From assembly GCA_018873245.2 (NCBI GenBank), contig JAEMBT020000008.1, positions 682,001 to 746,000 of the forward strand: 64,000 nt of DNA, read 5' to 3'. Shown one piece after another: positions 1-15,500 of the stretch. Source of the DNA: Archegozetes longisetosus (lineage: Eukaryota; Arthropoda; Arachnida; Sarcoptiformes; Trhypochthoniidae). Each line of letters begins with the position of its first letter. Within the stretch, counting starts at the first letter, position 1. Made by a program: the position numbers and the translations under genes. Below the pieces are notes generated by a model that saw only the letters and a list, made by a program, of their open reading frames with translations, was not told the DNA's origin and searched no databases.

Positions 1-3000
1 AAAATATTTAATACTGAATATAGAAATTGTTCTGTACAATTGAACATATTTTAAAGCCTGAATTTAAACTTATGACTTGGTGCCCCGTTCGAGTGAAGAG
101 TGTTCTGACAAACTTCTCAAAATGAGCAAAGCAAAAAAGTCAACTCAATCTTTAGAGTAAATAATGGTAAAAGAGCTAGTTTTGAATATCTCAGCCTAAA
201 AACTTAATTCTTAAAGAATGATACTCGAGAAAGAATCAAATAACTCTGCTTAACATATCAGACGTTTGCAGAATACAAGTAATGCTAATTTATCACAACT
301 CGTGACACTTAATAAATAAGCGCAAAAATTTCAAATGCCATAAAGAATATATCTTATGTGAATAATTAAATTTGTATAACTTATAACAAGATGCAGATAT
401 TACATAATCTGATTCTTGTGTCATGTGTTAGTCAAGAATGTGCGCACTACTCAACAAATTTAGTTCTCATTGTTTGCATGACTAGTAAATATTTTTGCAA
501 TTTAATTATGGCAACTATTCTTCTGTTCTCTCAATTGTATAACAAAATCCATTTTTATTACTTATTTTGAGTTAAACTACAATAGAAAGTAATTTGATAT
601 TGTCTGATAGATATTGACGTTTTCCTAAACTTTATTCTCTAAATATCTTTCTATTAGAGTTTTATCTACTTTTTGTCATATTTGAAATAGTATACAATAA
701 ATAGCAATTCTAATGCCACACAATGTTTGACAATCGATTTAGTTTAACACTCTTTCCATTAGTGGTCAATAAAATTGAACTTCCGTTCCAAGTAAAAGCT
801 CAGACATCATTTTAGATCTGATTTTGAGAGAATAAAGAAAATCGCTACAATATTCTAAACTTATTTCTACCATTCTAACAAAATATTGATGTTCATCATT
901 TCATAAAAATATCAATTCTCAGTATTCTCATTATTTCCTCATTGATTATCCATATCTGAAAACTTTAGACTATTTTTTGAAGCAAGACTTCAATGCTAGA
1001 ACTCATTTAAATGTGAATACAAGCAATATCTTATTCATAAGCAGTTCAATCAATAGTTCATAATTTGCAAAAATACCATTTAATTAATAACGATTTTATC
1101 TATCATATAGTTTGACTAAAACTTATCGATAATGTTAATTTATGGAATCTAATCAACAAACTTGGATCAATAAATGTGACCAGTTTTCAATTAATAATTT
1201 ACACTAAAATAAATAAAATAAAAGTAAGTTCGTTACCTATTTCTGCCCTTTAATTTTGAGTTTTTAATGTTAGCTGTAACTATTTTTATTTTGAGATTGT
1301 AATTCTTATAATTTTTGAGTTTGAATTTTGAATGAAACAAAAATGTAACTATAATATAGAACAAAATGCAAATCATAATAATTATGTACTAACTTCTAGT
1401 TTGAGAAAATGCAATAAGTTTAATCTATAGTACAAACATAAGTCATCTTAACTTTAAAGGTCTTATAAAATTGGCTAAAACTTGTATTCTTAGATTCAAT
1501 TGACTGTCTCTTTAATTATTAATTTAATTTTTTGAGATTACTTCGAGTAAGATTTGATCTTAAGAATATGCAAATGTAATAATCAATGAATATGTTATTC
1601 ATAAATTCATATTTTCACTTATAATAGGATTTTATTTGACCTAATTCTATATTTTAGGCGTATTTCTACTCAAAACAACTTTTCGTCTTTCATATTGCAT
1701 CTGAAAAGTTGTGTTACTTAAGTCATCACATCTCTAGAGAATTGTCTGATCGAAATTTAGGCTGTGATTAGATTGTGTTCTTTCAACTTAATTACTTTTG
1801 TAACTCATATAGTCTTTGTATGCGTTTGTTTATTGTAAACGTTAACAAAGCAGTCAATTTGTTACAAATAAATTGTTAATATGTTTAAAATGGGATTTGA
1901 AAAAAATAAGTTGGTTCGAATCGCAATTTTCACTTAATATCGTAGTCAAATGTAACGCATATATCGCTCCTAAAGTGCAAAATGTTAAGTCCGCAAAACT
2001 GAACAGTTCAAATCTTTTTGACTCAAATTTCATGTAACTCTAGTACGAGTTCCTTCTTCTTGCAGTCATCCGAGAACTATATCAAATTTTCGATCATCAA
2101 GTTATCACAAGATAATAAACAATCTTTTTTCCGGATTTACGCGTAATCTTGCTCGGATTTCATAACATATAATATATGAACCAATTATTTTGGCAAAAGA
2201 CTCGATCTTTATTTTCTGGTGACAATTATATTTTCGGAGAGTTGTTTCTGGCAAAGTTGCATTTTCTAAATGCAATTAAAAGCTTTTCAACATATAGTTA
2301 TTAATTTTTAAAGTGTGGTCAGTTTTGGTTCAATCCTTTAAACTCTAAATTTGATGATTCCGAAAGTGATTTTAATAATAAATATCTTAAGCTTTAGTGT
2401 TTATAGTATTTATTCTTAAAATAAGAAGTGTTTTTATTCTTAAAATGGAATCCAATGGTTACTCTAACATTTTGAAAGCATTTCTATTAACATTCTGTCA
2501 TATGTTTATACTGAAAGTATCGAAATTTTAGATTTTTGTCTTTTGGGATTTATCTAATTAATTTGACTCGAGTTCATTGTATGATCTGATCAACATTTAA
2601 ACCATAAGTGAGTGATTGCTCACAATTGTTTATTTTTGTTACAATAATGGAATGTTTTGGCTTATATATAATATTAAGATATATCTAAATTATGTTCTGT
2701 ATATATGAAAAGCTTATATCAATATTTATTTTCATACAGCCTCTAAATAATTGATAAGATGTTATCAGTGGTTCTATTGAATTAGAGCAGTCATTCCGCA
2801 TTTCAACTCAGATGATCATTCTTAAAATTAGCATCAATGATGTTATGTAAAGAATGTGCTCAACTTTTAGCGATTATGTCAAAGTCTACGCTAACTAAAT
2901 GGCATATTAGTACTACTCGTCAACAGATAATGTCAAATAATCGTGTAGTATATCCATGAAAGGCATTGTTAACAAAAAGTTCAGTTGAGTTTCCAGATAA

Positions 3001-6000
3001 AAATGTTGGTCTTCTTTCCTCTTCGAACATGATTTGCAATTTATGCACGACTGAGTCGCACTGCAAGTCCTTCTAATGGCAAGAATACAACAACAAAAAT
3101 CAATCACAATTAAGAAAAATATCGACCAATGAATAATCCATTGATATTACGCTCAGAAATGGATCGTTCAATAGTTTATTTAATTCAATGTGAGCTCTGC
3201 TGGTGAAGCACTCAAATTTGATTGAAAATAAAATAATTTTCTTTGAAAATTGTGGTTTAAAATGAATTTTTAAACTTGAGTCTATCGGAGATAACAGAGT
3301 TAACAAGTTTTTGGTTATCCGTTCTGTTAACACATATCGATTAAATGGATGATTCGATAAGATCTATTCATCGTTGAGGTACCAGAGCATTATACTAATG
3401 CTCTGCTTGTATTGAGTGTCATTAAATTAATTAGTTTTTCACATCTACCAAACTTATAACTTTGATATAATATTACTCTAACTTTTGTTTTTACGTTTAT
3501 TACTGACTTTACGCAACGTTTTGTTTGTTTTCTATACTGTGCTTCGAAATAGTGAATCAAAGTGTGGTTTACTTTATTGCGCATAAAATTAAATACATGT
3601 CATATATTTTCTTAAGTACAAAATAAGTTTCAAATGGATGTTTTGAAAAATTAAATTCAAATTATTGAAGATTAAATGAAATCTTCTCATAAACACGTTT
3701 AACGCAATCAAAATGGTTTTAAATATGCACATAAATCGTATATAACTGTTGAATTATTACCGTTATTCACGCAAAATTCGTTTTATGCGAATCATTAGAT
3801 AGTCTCATAGCCGTATTTTCGCTTTGCAAAAGTGCTCTTTTATGCCACAAGTACTGTAATGTTGCTTGTAAACAGTCCGCGCAGTCAGTATCCAAAAATT
3901 TGCCCCTAGAAGCAGTCACAGTTTCGTTTCAACGCTTCAAATGTTGTATAATTTCTTTGATTTCAGTTTAAAAAAGAGTTAATCTTTGATTGTAAAAGTG
4001 TTGACGAACTAGAATATTAAATGTTTGATTGTTTGGAGCATAAGATAATGCCACAGCAGCCAGACTTTCCCTGTTGCTAAAGAAATTTTTGATGATCATA
4101 ACTGAAAGTGCAATTGACAGCTGGTATCCTAAAAGTTGACCCGTGAGAAAGTTACATGAAATGCACGATATAAGAAATAAATGTTCCGAAATGATACGTA
4201 TAATATAAAAGACTTGGAACACTGCAATTTTCATATATTCTCAATATTTTGTGTGTCTATTGCAGTGAAGATTCATTATTATGAATATCATGAAAATGTA
4301 AATTTATTTTTATTAAATTAAAGCTTTAAAGCAATATATATATTCTGTTAATTATGTTGGAAAATATTTGAAATTCTTGTTGATTTGGTTTTGCAATAAT
4401 TGAGTCTATTATTGCAATGCAGTGGAAACGGTCGCATAAAACTGTATTCAGTCTATAATCTTGACTGATATATGGTTTAGTAACTTATACTAAATAATGA
4501 TCTTCTTTGCTCTTTAATATAAAGTCTTGAACTTTCTTATGAGCTCTATTACAGTAGCGTTTATGACATAATTCAATATGTAATGTAATATATAATTAAT
4601 CACATGAGAGACAGTTCGTATAAAAACGTTATTCCCTCAGAAGTTGGTTATTCCGAGAGCAAAAACAAAATCTTAAGGAGATCTTAAAGAAAATTGGTTG
4701 TCATTTGCATTAATTTACGCATTTCAAATTTTTCAACCAAAATAATTGATAAAATAAATTCTTTTCCGCTCACCTAAACTTCTCCTCAGCCCTCTCTACT
4801 TTTGATCATTTTTACAACTGAATGCTTGAATGAATATTCATTTAAATTCAGTTACATTATAAAATAAATGCATAATATATCTTATATATCATTGTATTAT
4901 TGTATAAAAATTGCTTTATTCCTTAAGGATTCGGTTTTATGTCAAAACTATATTGAGGGGTGAATTGGCGCTTAAGTTTAGTTCCGTTGTTCGTGCTTAA
5001 ATAACTAAGTGGAAAGTGTATCTTATAAATAATATGCACAAATATAATACGTGTGTGAAATAGTCTTTTACTCTGTATAAGACTTTTTGCTTGAGATGAA
5101 CGCAAAATTAGCACTATATTTGATTTTAACTTATTTACTAGTAATTGTGTGCGGCTTCATCAGCTTTAATTTCTAGAAATATCCAGTATTACTCGACAAC
5201 TTGTAAACCAACTGTTAAAGCAATTGAAAAGAACTAAAATAACTTGAAAGCAAGGCATCTTTGGCTTATTAGCTGAAGTACTTAAGTGAATACACTTAGA
5301 AATAGTCGATTTACATGCTTTCTATTCCATTCAGTAATAACAAATTATCAAAAAATCTGAACTCAATTCTTATAGTATGATATCTATACCAATTTATTAA
5401 ATTGAGCAAAATTTAGCTTTTATTAACTTGCACAGGAGTTCCACTTATCGAAATTGGAAAATAAATTTTTTAAAAGAGAAACCAAATTTTAAGTGATCTA
5501 TAATTCGATTGTAAATAATTTAGAGGTAATTCTCTCAATAATAATCTGTAATTTCTCAACAAAAATTGTAAATGTGAGCCGCTCTTTTCTAGTGAAAAAT
5601 ATTTGATTAGGCGTCGAATTAATCAGGTTTCAATAAAATCATGATTAATGTCTGACAAAACAAGTAATTACGAGTTCTTTTTATCCTAGAATAATATTGT
5701 TTGTGTTGATAACACTTTGATTAACATGTGATTACTTTTGGACAATAATTCACAGAAAGTGTATAATGCGATATTTGATCAGTGTCTTTATCTCAGTATT
5801 GGTTATCTTAGGAAACATTCTCATAATAATATGACTTTTGGCTTATCTTTAGCTTTCATTTCCTGACCATTTCATTTCTTAGTAAATCCTTCATTTTTCG
5901 GGATCCCATTAGATGATGGAAAAACAGGAGCTCCTTCTCCTTCGTGAATCCTTATTGAGTTTGAATCTGTTGTTGCTTAGTTACTGCTGTGTGCGATGCG

Positions 6001-9000
6001 ATGGTCTGAAAGTCAAGTAAAGTAACATCACATCACTAGAAACAAAGTTATAGCTATAAACCTATCATAGAGTGTACTATTTCTATAAGTACTAGAACCT
6101 AAGACTAAGTCTTGGTTCTATTGCAAAAGTAGTCAATTTGAAATTAGATAAAATGGATTTCTCTATCACTATTTGTGGCATTGGTTTTGGAGGTTTACTA
6201 TCTGTGTAAAAGCAGACTCTATATAATTAATTCAAATAATGTATTGAACTAAAGGAATCCGACACATGACAACATTTTCCCATTTCCGCCACACATTTCT
6301 CAGAGTTGACATAACACTCAAACTCTCGTTTAAGAGTTAGACTTCAGGTTAAACTGTTGTAACTTTTATACTTGCACTTCGATCGATTCACTCTCTCTAA
6401 CAATATTATCTATTTCTAAGTATCCACATGAAAACAAGAGATAATTATTTTGGTACCCCTGTAATAGCACTTTCCTGTATTACTAGTATGTGGTTTAAGT
6501 TTAAAAGGTAGCTAAAAAATAAGATAAAGCAGCTTGCACCTATGACGAACTAAACTTTTTTATTTGTTCAGAACTTTGAACATAAGAACTTTCGAGAACT
6601 TGATAAATATAAATATCGCATCTATTAGATATTCTCAAAAAATTGAAATTTTTCTTCACGTGAGATTAAACAATACTCTTCTTGACATAACTGAATTTCT
6701 GTCAATTTTTATCATGCTATTCATGAAAACATTGAGTATTTCACATGTATCTATTATGAATAAGTATTGGATTTGACTTTTGAATCAGCTCTAGCTTAGT
6801 ATAGCATGCATTGAATTTGTTTAGAGATAACTTCTATATTGTGTTACATGAAGTCTCTGTCGCTTCCCTCTCCCCTCTCGTGCCAATAGAGATTTTGCTT
6901 TATATACTTGTCAGTTAATAACGTCGAATTCATAGTCTTGTCAGTCTTCATGTTTCTGCTTTGCCTTTTCCTCTTTTTCAAATACTACATGTTATAACAA
7001 GTTTGACACACATTCTACTGATCATAAGTATGTCTCACACTTTGAGCCATTTTCTCATCATTCAAATTACTGTATATACAATTCATCTTTTGTTTATCAC
7101 ATAGTTTCAGTCAATTAGGAATCACATCAATTTATCTAGAATAAAGCGATAGAATATGATTTCATTTTCATATGCAAACTATTTTTTGCTCAACAATTAT
7201 GCAGAATATTTATTAAATTAAAATACCATACTATTAGATGGAAATTCCAACAACACGTTTAGCTGAATCCTAACAATTCCAAAAAATTAATATTCATCTA
7301 CTCTTTCATTTATAGGACTTCAATTTTCAAATTAGGCAGTCAATGTTTAAAATCGATCAATAAGTCAAGTCAGACAAATCAATTATGATACACTCTAACA
7401 AATCCAATCATATAACTTTGAATAATCAATTATTCTTCAACAATTAACATCAGAATTGTTGTTTAGAACAAAAGACCTTTTACAAATTCATAGAAGTTTT
7501 TTAATTTAGTGATAGACTATGATTGAGCTGGTGTTATCCTTGCTTCGATTACGTGGGAAATCGAAACATTATGGAATCTCTAGATTCTAGATAATAGTAG
7601 AACAGACAGGCTAAGAAATAGACTCTAATAGATGAAAATATGGACCAAAAGAGACATTCTCAAAAAGTAAGATTCAATAGCTACTCTCGAGTGGCTTTAC
7701 TTTATTAGAGTCTCTATACAGGAAGTTCTATATTAGGAATTTTGCTCTTATGATCCAAACTCACGAGTGACTACAGAAGGCAAGTATTCAACTATTGATC
7801 AAAACCATGAGCAAAGCTTCAAACAAATTAGGGAATCATTTTATTGAACATTTCTACAAAGTAATCAATTGAAAGCAAACATTAATAAATGCTCTCTTTT
7901 TGTCAAGTTTCAATGATTTTTAAAAGTTATTTATTTTATTTCTACCAACGTCAAATATTTGTCCAAGCAGACAAATTTTATATTATTACAAGTTTTATCA
8001 ATTATATGTTGATTATAAGTGTAATAATTGTGGTAATTGTTAAAAAGATCTAACCCAACCTAATCTAAATTTGATCAAAGTTACACATCATTTGATGAAT
8101 TTTTCTCTCAAAATAATATAGAACATTTACTGTAAAAATTGATTTTTATATAGAGATACGGAGATTGCAATGCATTCAATGAAAATTTAGTCTTAAAAAT
8201 AGAACTGTTTTGGTTGCAAGATTAAGTTGAAGCAAAACTTAAATCTGCAATTATGTTATGTCAAAATACAAGAATACATTTGTTTTTTATTTCATTATTA
8301 ATCATTTGCTATTTTAGAGTTTCAATTCAAATAGTAAAAAACTGAATAAGACGATAAAAGTTAGGTTCATTTTGAGAGTAAATCAAATTTTAGCCCTTAC
8401 AGTTGATAACTTAATTATCGTTGATAGTAACAAGAAAAAGGCCGTTTCTATGCAAATCTGACTGTAGTGCATCAATCTGTTGATTTGTACAATATTTGCC
8501 CTAATATATTGAATATGAAATAAGTTTACTCACATTGGATATATTATGTAGGATGAAGAGCATCTTATAACAGCGCTAAATTTAGTTGCTACCGTCAACT
8601 ATTAAATTTCTGAGTGTACCTAAGTGTAAGAACAAAACTCTCAAAGAATTTATTAAATTAAAAATTTATAGAATTTTCTTTAACAAATCATTTATTTACT
8701 TCAAACATAAAAATCAGAAACTGCTTTATAAAAGTATTGTTCAGATTTTTATTTTTAAACTGGCTTGATTGAATCTCGAAGTTTGAAAGTTTTGTAAATA
8801 GTTATTGTTTTGATGTTTGATGAGACGTATCAACTATTAGTCAAATAAATTGAAAACAACCTGAATTGTCTTTTCTTTGAGTCGGCTAACAGCTCTGATC
8901 AAACAATGACCTCACATTTGTATAAGTAAATAAGTAAGTATAAGTAGGCCTTTCATATTGAAATTAGTGTTTCTATCTCTCGTTCTTCACATTGACCATT

Positions 9001-10068
9001 ACTTTATTATGCTGAGGATATTAAAATACCAAATCGTTAACTTTTTCGATCTTTACTCAAGAAAATTCATGATAAATTTAGCAGAAAGTATACGCTATAT
9101 AAGATCCATTACAAATCGATTTTAACTAATATTCAGTAAAGATTTTATTCTTGCTGGATTGCGATTCTAGACTGCTCGTAGTCTATAGTTTTTTGTCAAT
9201 TCTAACTATCTTTTCATTCCTTAACATCATTCAACATAGTAATAGTGTTTCAATACATGTGTTCGATTGCAAAATGAATACTTGAAAACATGACGTGCAA
9301 AGCAATTTTGAAAAACTGAACTCAGTATTTACATTAAGAAATATAACAAATCGAAGCACTCACTTCTTAAATAAGTCGTCGCATACAAAACACATTTGTA
9401 AATGCAAACTATAAGAGGAATTTTTGTGCCAATCCTGCTTTAATATGAAAGTATATATAAATGCGTTTCACACATGCAAAGCAAAGCAAAGAGCATCAAG
9501 TGATTAGATATTGTCTCAAAAGAAAAGTGATGGTTTGGGGGATACGGGCTATTTGCGAGCAAATGCATGTATAAACAAAATTGGAAACACTACTTTTTCT
9601 ATTCTTTCACTATCGATATGCGTTTTGCGAAACATTTAGTGTTGAGTTCTCCAATAAGTTAGTGGACATAAGAAAATAGCCGATCATTAGATAACTTGGC
9701 TTTTAGTGAAAATAACAACTTTTTCCTGTACTTTAAATGAGGCTCTTTTTCCAACTATAATAATGTATGAAAAAAGTCTAGCATCAGATAAGATCACACA
9801 AGTTATTGATTTCTATTAGCCGTCAAATGTGTTTTATTTTTGTAGCTAATAAGACAATGTGTAATATGTTATCCCATATTATATAACGCCAGTTACTATA
9901 TGTTGAATCCTCTCAAAAATCAATCATTCAAAAAACTAATAGACTGATTATGCAATATTCTGGTCAGAACAATAACCGAATAGTGGAGTATAAAATATCT
10001 AAAGCCTTTCAACATACTTTTATTAACATCAACTTCAAACTTTGAGATTATTTTTAAACTTTTATCAA
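1..10068. other. gene-free AT-rich stretch
   Basis: I see no gene here. The open frames are short (under about 90 codons), lack flanking splice signals that would extend them, and resemble no family I know. There is no RNA gene: a GGTTCGAAT-type B box near 1,913 has no matching A box. It may be intergenic DNA or a long intron of a gene lying outside the window; the sequence does not decide. Small simple tandem patterns occur, such as three GCAAA units near 9,477. Confidence 0.6.
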
Positions 10069-10070
10069 TA

Positions 10071-10493
10071 CAGTCTATCCCTAATATAATAGACCCGCTT
10101 ATAGTGAAAACTCGGTTGTTGCTAAGCTTTCCTGTACATCGATATTGTAAATAGTATCGATTTATAGTGAAATATTCTAAAAAATTGAAAAGATCTCATT
10201 TTTGTAGAAATCTGATGAAAGTGACAAATTTATCAAGATATTGTTAATATATAAAAGATAAAATCACTACAACTTTGCTCAAATTTCACAAATTTATTTT
10301 TCCAGAAGTTATAGAAAAATTTTGAAATTATTGCTTCTAGCTTAGACTTTGAGCAGTTAGATTCAATTGTATTATAAAGGCATTTATATAGCTTCGTGAG
10401 AGCATAACCTTCAAGTAGTTTAAGTTCGCATTCCCTATAAGAACGTTCTATAGTGAACGCTTTTGGCTACATCACAATATCTGGAATAGACTG
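10071..10493. mobile_element. probable non-autonomous Tc1/mariner-pogo-like MITE
   Basis: The element begins CAGTCTATCCC and ends GGAATAGACTG, whose reverse complement CAGTCTATTCC matches the left end at 10 of 11 positions. A TA dinucleotide flanks each end (10,069-10,070 and 10,494-10,495), as expected for the TA target duplication of Tc1/mariner/pogo transposons. Inside each end are stretches such as CTTATAGTGAA and CTATAGTGAACG, like the TATARCGAA motifs common in pogo/Tigger termini. At 423 bases with no transposase frame it would be a deletion derivative moved in trans. Family assignment is inference; the ends and flanks are visible. Confidence 0.62.
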
Positions 10494-10495
10494 TA

Positions 10496-12488
10496 TTAAA
10501 TTGTGCCTCTACTCAATAGTTCTAAAAAACCAGAAAAAAAGAAAATGAATTTCAAATTAATAAAACTATGAAAAATACCACAAAAACTAACTTATCTTCA
10601 TCCTTGTAATTATTTTTAACCAGAAATTCTTATATTTGCGAGAAATTGTGATGAAAAGTCATTTTCTGTATTCGATAGCTGCTTATAATAAAAGCAGACG
10701 AAAACATATATTCTGAGCTTCATAATAGCAATGCTATAAATGTATTTTATATTTACTCAAAAATCTGATAAAATTTAGTATTCATGAGTTACTATGATTT
10801 ATGGCTCAATGCACTATTTTTCAACTTACCCTTAATCTAACATTTTGTTGCTATACTTTTGTACATTATATTGTAAAATAGTTAATAAAAAATTTTCAAA
10901 TACTTTTTTTAAGTAAAAGCTTGAAGGTTTTGCAAATAGTTAACTTGAAATAACTAACAATCCAAAGATCTAATATAGCAGCTGACAGTTTACTTGTGTT
11001 TAAACTAGAAATGTTCGGTCCAATGCTATAAGAGGGCATTTGTTTCGGCAACCATCAATTTGAGAAACGAGTCCAAAAATTTACTGATTTATGAGACAAT
11101 TTTTCTACGAATCAAGATTTTTTCGGCAAAATTGTTCAGTGTCTAATTTTATGGTATAAGCTACCGTTTTAACTCAAATTGACTCAAAGCCTGTTGTTAA
11201 AATCAGAATTGACTGTTAGAAATGCTTGAGATTCTGTAATTTTTGAAAAATTGAATCAATTTAGCAACGAAAAACTATTTTTTCAGTAAGTCAAATTTCA
11301 TTACTTGCAGTTAGTTTAAAATATTGAAGTATTTAAAATGACACTAAGGGCATAGAAGAAATTGTCAACAATTTTGAAACTTAACCAAACCTTCAAATTG
11401 GTATTCGGTCGAAATTTAAATAAATTTAATAAACGATATTTACAAAAGAATTATTGAGAAGTGAAAGCCAGGACGAAATGTATACTTGATGTCTATTATA
11501 TCCTGATTTAAAAAACGTTAAACTGACCAAATGGTTGGTTTCTTTTGAAAGTCGTGGGAAGCTAATTGTTTTCTGAGAAAGAACTCGAGTTGTTTAGCGA
11601 ATCTGTAGTTCCCCTTTGGGTGAATAACGTATCGTTAGACCTTATTTTTTTATTAAGTATCGAAGAATGCGTTGCAATGCTCTTATGGGAGAACAGCATC
11701 TGTTTTGCGATCGGCTCCAAAATAGTCGAAGTAACACAAGTTGTCGTCTTTAATTAACAGCTATCAAATTGGGTTTTGGAGTATTTTTGTGCTGAAAAGG
11801 GTGTCTGATATTTAACTATAATGTGTTGTTATAGTTAGTAATTTTGAAGCAATGTTTATCCGCATGCTCTCAAACACCTCATCTTTTTAATGCTATTATT
11901 ATTACGATAGCGAACGCCTTAAAATTCTCTTTTCACGAACTTCTGTTCATTTTTGTTTTCAGTAGATTTAAACACTTATTATTGTGCATGCATTTAATGA
12001 TAGCAAATTATCATTCATTAGTCTCGAATTTTAAATAGTATTAATGATAACATTAATAACAATTAATGATATACATGTAAATATGCTGTCATTTTTCTAT
12101 CAAATTTGCAAATGACAACTTTTCGCTATTAATTTTTTGGTGGTGTTATGTTAATGACTTTCTCAGCGTTAGCTCAACACCAGATGTATTGATTTGTGAT
12201 GAAAAAAGGTTAATAATAATGCGATCTTAGACTGATTATCAACTAAAGGTAAGTCATCAAAAAACAGTCCATATGTCTATCGAATACAGTTTTAAACCTG
12301 AATTCTTCAATCCAACTTAACTTTGCTTAATATAAAGTATTTCTGTGTTTCTAAAAAAAGAATTCGTATAATATGGAAGTGAGTACTCGGTTTCGAGGCA
12401 TAACGAGCTATATTTGTATTCATCCCACACAGACGTGAAGCTGATGAGTGAGGACTCAGTCGAACAGAGTTTAGAGTTAAGAACCAGG
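10496..12488. other. intergenic or intronic, nothing recognised
   Basis: AT-rich sequence with no supported gene. The longest same-strand frames, at 11,566-11,757 and 11,844-12,038, are about 60 codons, resemble no known family and have no convincing splice context. Confidence 0.55.
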
Positions 12489-12512
12489 GAGAGAGAGAGA
12501 GAGAGAGAGAGA
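12489..12512. repeat. (GA)12 microsatellite
   Basis: An uninterrupted GA dinucleotide run of 24 bases. In the reverse frame it encodes a Ser-Leu run, which inflates a spurious 148-codon frame over it. Confidence 0.95.
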
Positions 12513-15500
12513 ATGCGTTGTGAAAAGAGTTAGGAAAGAAAAAGTCAACTAAGTTTGCATCGAACATGACATAATTCAGTCTCTCAATAAGATTCGTAAC
12601 TCTCCTGTATTTCTGGCCCTTAAAGTCCTTTTTGCTTGAACTTTTTGCAAAGTCAGTATTAAATTGACCCTTGAGATGATATTTAGGGCTTATCTGCTGA
12701 AAAAAATGATTGAAGAAAATGTTAGGTTTGATGCAGTTTGTAGTGAATCCCAATTCTCACAACACTCCTATTCACTATTACTTCTACTTTTTATGCACTC
12801 CTTATTCAATGCTAAGTTTTTGTTCTTTTCATGTTAATGTTATTGCAAAGTTTTCATTTGAAAGCATCTACAAATAGGTTACATTCAAATAGATTGCATA
12901 TATTATTATTCATTTTATTCTTAAATAGTCTCAATCCAACAAAGTAAAAGTCCAAGTCAACAACAGACAATTCAAAGCAATCACTTTAAATTATACTTTT
13001 CAAAATTCAATTCTCATTACGTTCCCAATTATGTTGATGTGTTGTCTTAATTTATACTCTGACAGCATGACTATTAAAACTAGTTTTGCATCGCTTTGAA
13101 ATTTGACAAGAATCCAGTGTACGAAAGAAAACACTCATTTTGCTAATTCTATTCCTTATCAGTAGTCAAATTTAGACAATAAGTTAAGTAGTCATTTATT
13201 AATTTGTAAATTCAAATCAATTCTTAAAATCCAGATAACTTTATAATAATAACTAAATCACTATCTTTTAATAAGGCCATAAATATTTTTATATTGCATG
13301 TTAAATGAGCTCAAATCTATGCAAAATTATTATTTTGATTGGTATTTTTTGTGAAATTGCAATTATCCATAGAAACACACTATAAGCCAATAACTAACGA
13401 GATAATGGAAGCATTAGTCGTTTGATTCCGTAGAAAAATGTACATTCTTGTAATGAGCGTGTTGTATAAGACGTTCAAATAGGAAATATTTATCTCTGAA
13501 GAGGTCAAATTTTTCTCTACTAACACAAAGTCTTATGGATATAAACTAAACTATTGGGACATATTCGTAATAATACTTTTATATTAGTAAATAGAATAGG
13601 TTTACTTGACCTGTTACTTAATGTTAATAAAATGTAAGACTGACATCATAGTGTGATCATATGAAGTTCTCGTTGACAAATTCCTTTCTTTGGCTTTTAC
13701 TACTCTCTAACTGATTTAGCTTATTAATCTGATTTGTGAAGCTAACATTTTTCCATTATCGGCTCTAGTCAACTTTTTTCATGAATCTCTATTGGGCTTT
13801 TCTTTGATTTGTCACTTTGACACAAAGCGCAATCTTCTTGTTCTGTGATTCAATTGGTAGTACTGCTCTCTGAATATGTTGTCACTTAGTGTTTCTTAAA
13901 TAATGAAAAGAGTGATGTTTTCCTCAACAATGTCAACTATTTGCTGTCAATTGTTTGCTATTTTGGCTTATTATTTAAGAAGTGTGACCGACATTCAACT
14001 TATTTACACTTCAAAGTTGATAAGTTTCTACTCAAAGTTGAACAAAATCACAGCTATTTTTATTGATTACTTAACATGTTCTTAAACGATTCCCTGTTAT
14101 TCAAAAATGCACCATTTTTATATGAATAATAACAAATCACTGAATCTTCACTTCTTAATGGCTCCAGATTTTGAACATAAACCTGATCGCAATAACTATA
14201 ACTTTTGAGGAGTATTTGGTTAGATTGAAGAACATCCTCGAAGTATTTTTTCTCGTATCTATAGAATTTGATGTTAATGAAATTTTTAGATCTGGAACCC
14301 AAAGAACACGAGATAAATCACATGAAAGCTCTGATAGTTCAGTGTAGGAGTTGATAAACTTTTGAACTTCAGTATCTTTTTGTTCATTGATTTTTCAGAG
14401 TCTTGCAAGAAGTTGGAAACACAAAATTAATATTCTGTTTCTGAGTAACGAGTGCTTTAATTCAGCTTTGATTTGAAGGAATGCAATCTTAGAACAGAAA
14501 AGTTATTCATTAAAATGAAGAAAACAATTTGTCTTCAAATGTAAAAGAGTTCTTTATTTTAGTTGATGAATAGCCTGCAAAATATGCACATTGTTTGTAG
14601 TTGTAGTTGTCTCCAAACACTAATTTGATCATTGTTAATCAAAGTTGTCATTTTAGAAAGTTTTACCAACTTATTGGATCTTTTGTTGATATTGTTGTGA
14701 GTACACTAATTCTTTCTTCAGAAATCAATTATTTTATTTTGCTTTAAACCAAAGCTTGAGCTCATTAGCATTCTTTAGATTTTGTTTTAATACTTTAGTA
14801 ATAACTATGATTTAGAGTTTAATTTGAGAATAAGCTAAGTTAAATGAGAGATAGGTTGGATTTGTATTCATTACTGTTAGATTTAGATAAGTCAAATTTG
14901 TTCTGGGCATTTCGTGCAGCTATATGTCATTCTTATTGTCTGCTTTATATCATTTACTTCACATTAGGTCTGTCCGTCTTATTCAAAAGAATAATTTATT
15001 TGGAATGTTTCAAAATCGATCAATCATTGATACGTCGTCTGAAAAAATTGTATGAAAAATAAAAGATCGAACAAATGCATAGAAAGTTTGAGTGCAGTAC
15101 TTTATTTTATGGGTTGTTTCCAAAATTTAAATTTCAGAGTAAGTAATGCGACAATACATTCAGTACCATAACCAAAGAACAGACTTATTGGCAAATATGG
15201 ATTGCTCCAAGTCAAAACTTCACAACTTCTCAATTCACTACCCAGTCAACCTTTAGTTAAATCCAAAACTGGGGAATCAAATTGATTTCGCAGAATAATA
15301 ATCAAATAAATATTGTATTATTTTGGTACAAATTACTGTTCGGATTGTTTTCTACCAAAAATAGCGTCATTTGAATGCCAAAGATGAAATCGGCAATATT
15401 TGATGCGAAGTGTCGTGCAACGACTGAGACCCTACTACCTAGTGCAAAGCTACTAATAAGTTACATAGAAGTTAGACTTATGCAAAAAGCAATCAAATTG

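Noticed and set aside
1913-1923. B-box-like GGTTCGAATCG
   Set aside because: There is no A box or foldable tRNA in the preceding 100 bases.
12307-12753. 148-codon reverse-strand frame
   Set aside because: It is extended by the (GA)12 repeat read as Ser-Leu, has low-complexity AT-rich composition elsewhere, and resembles no family.
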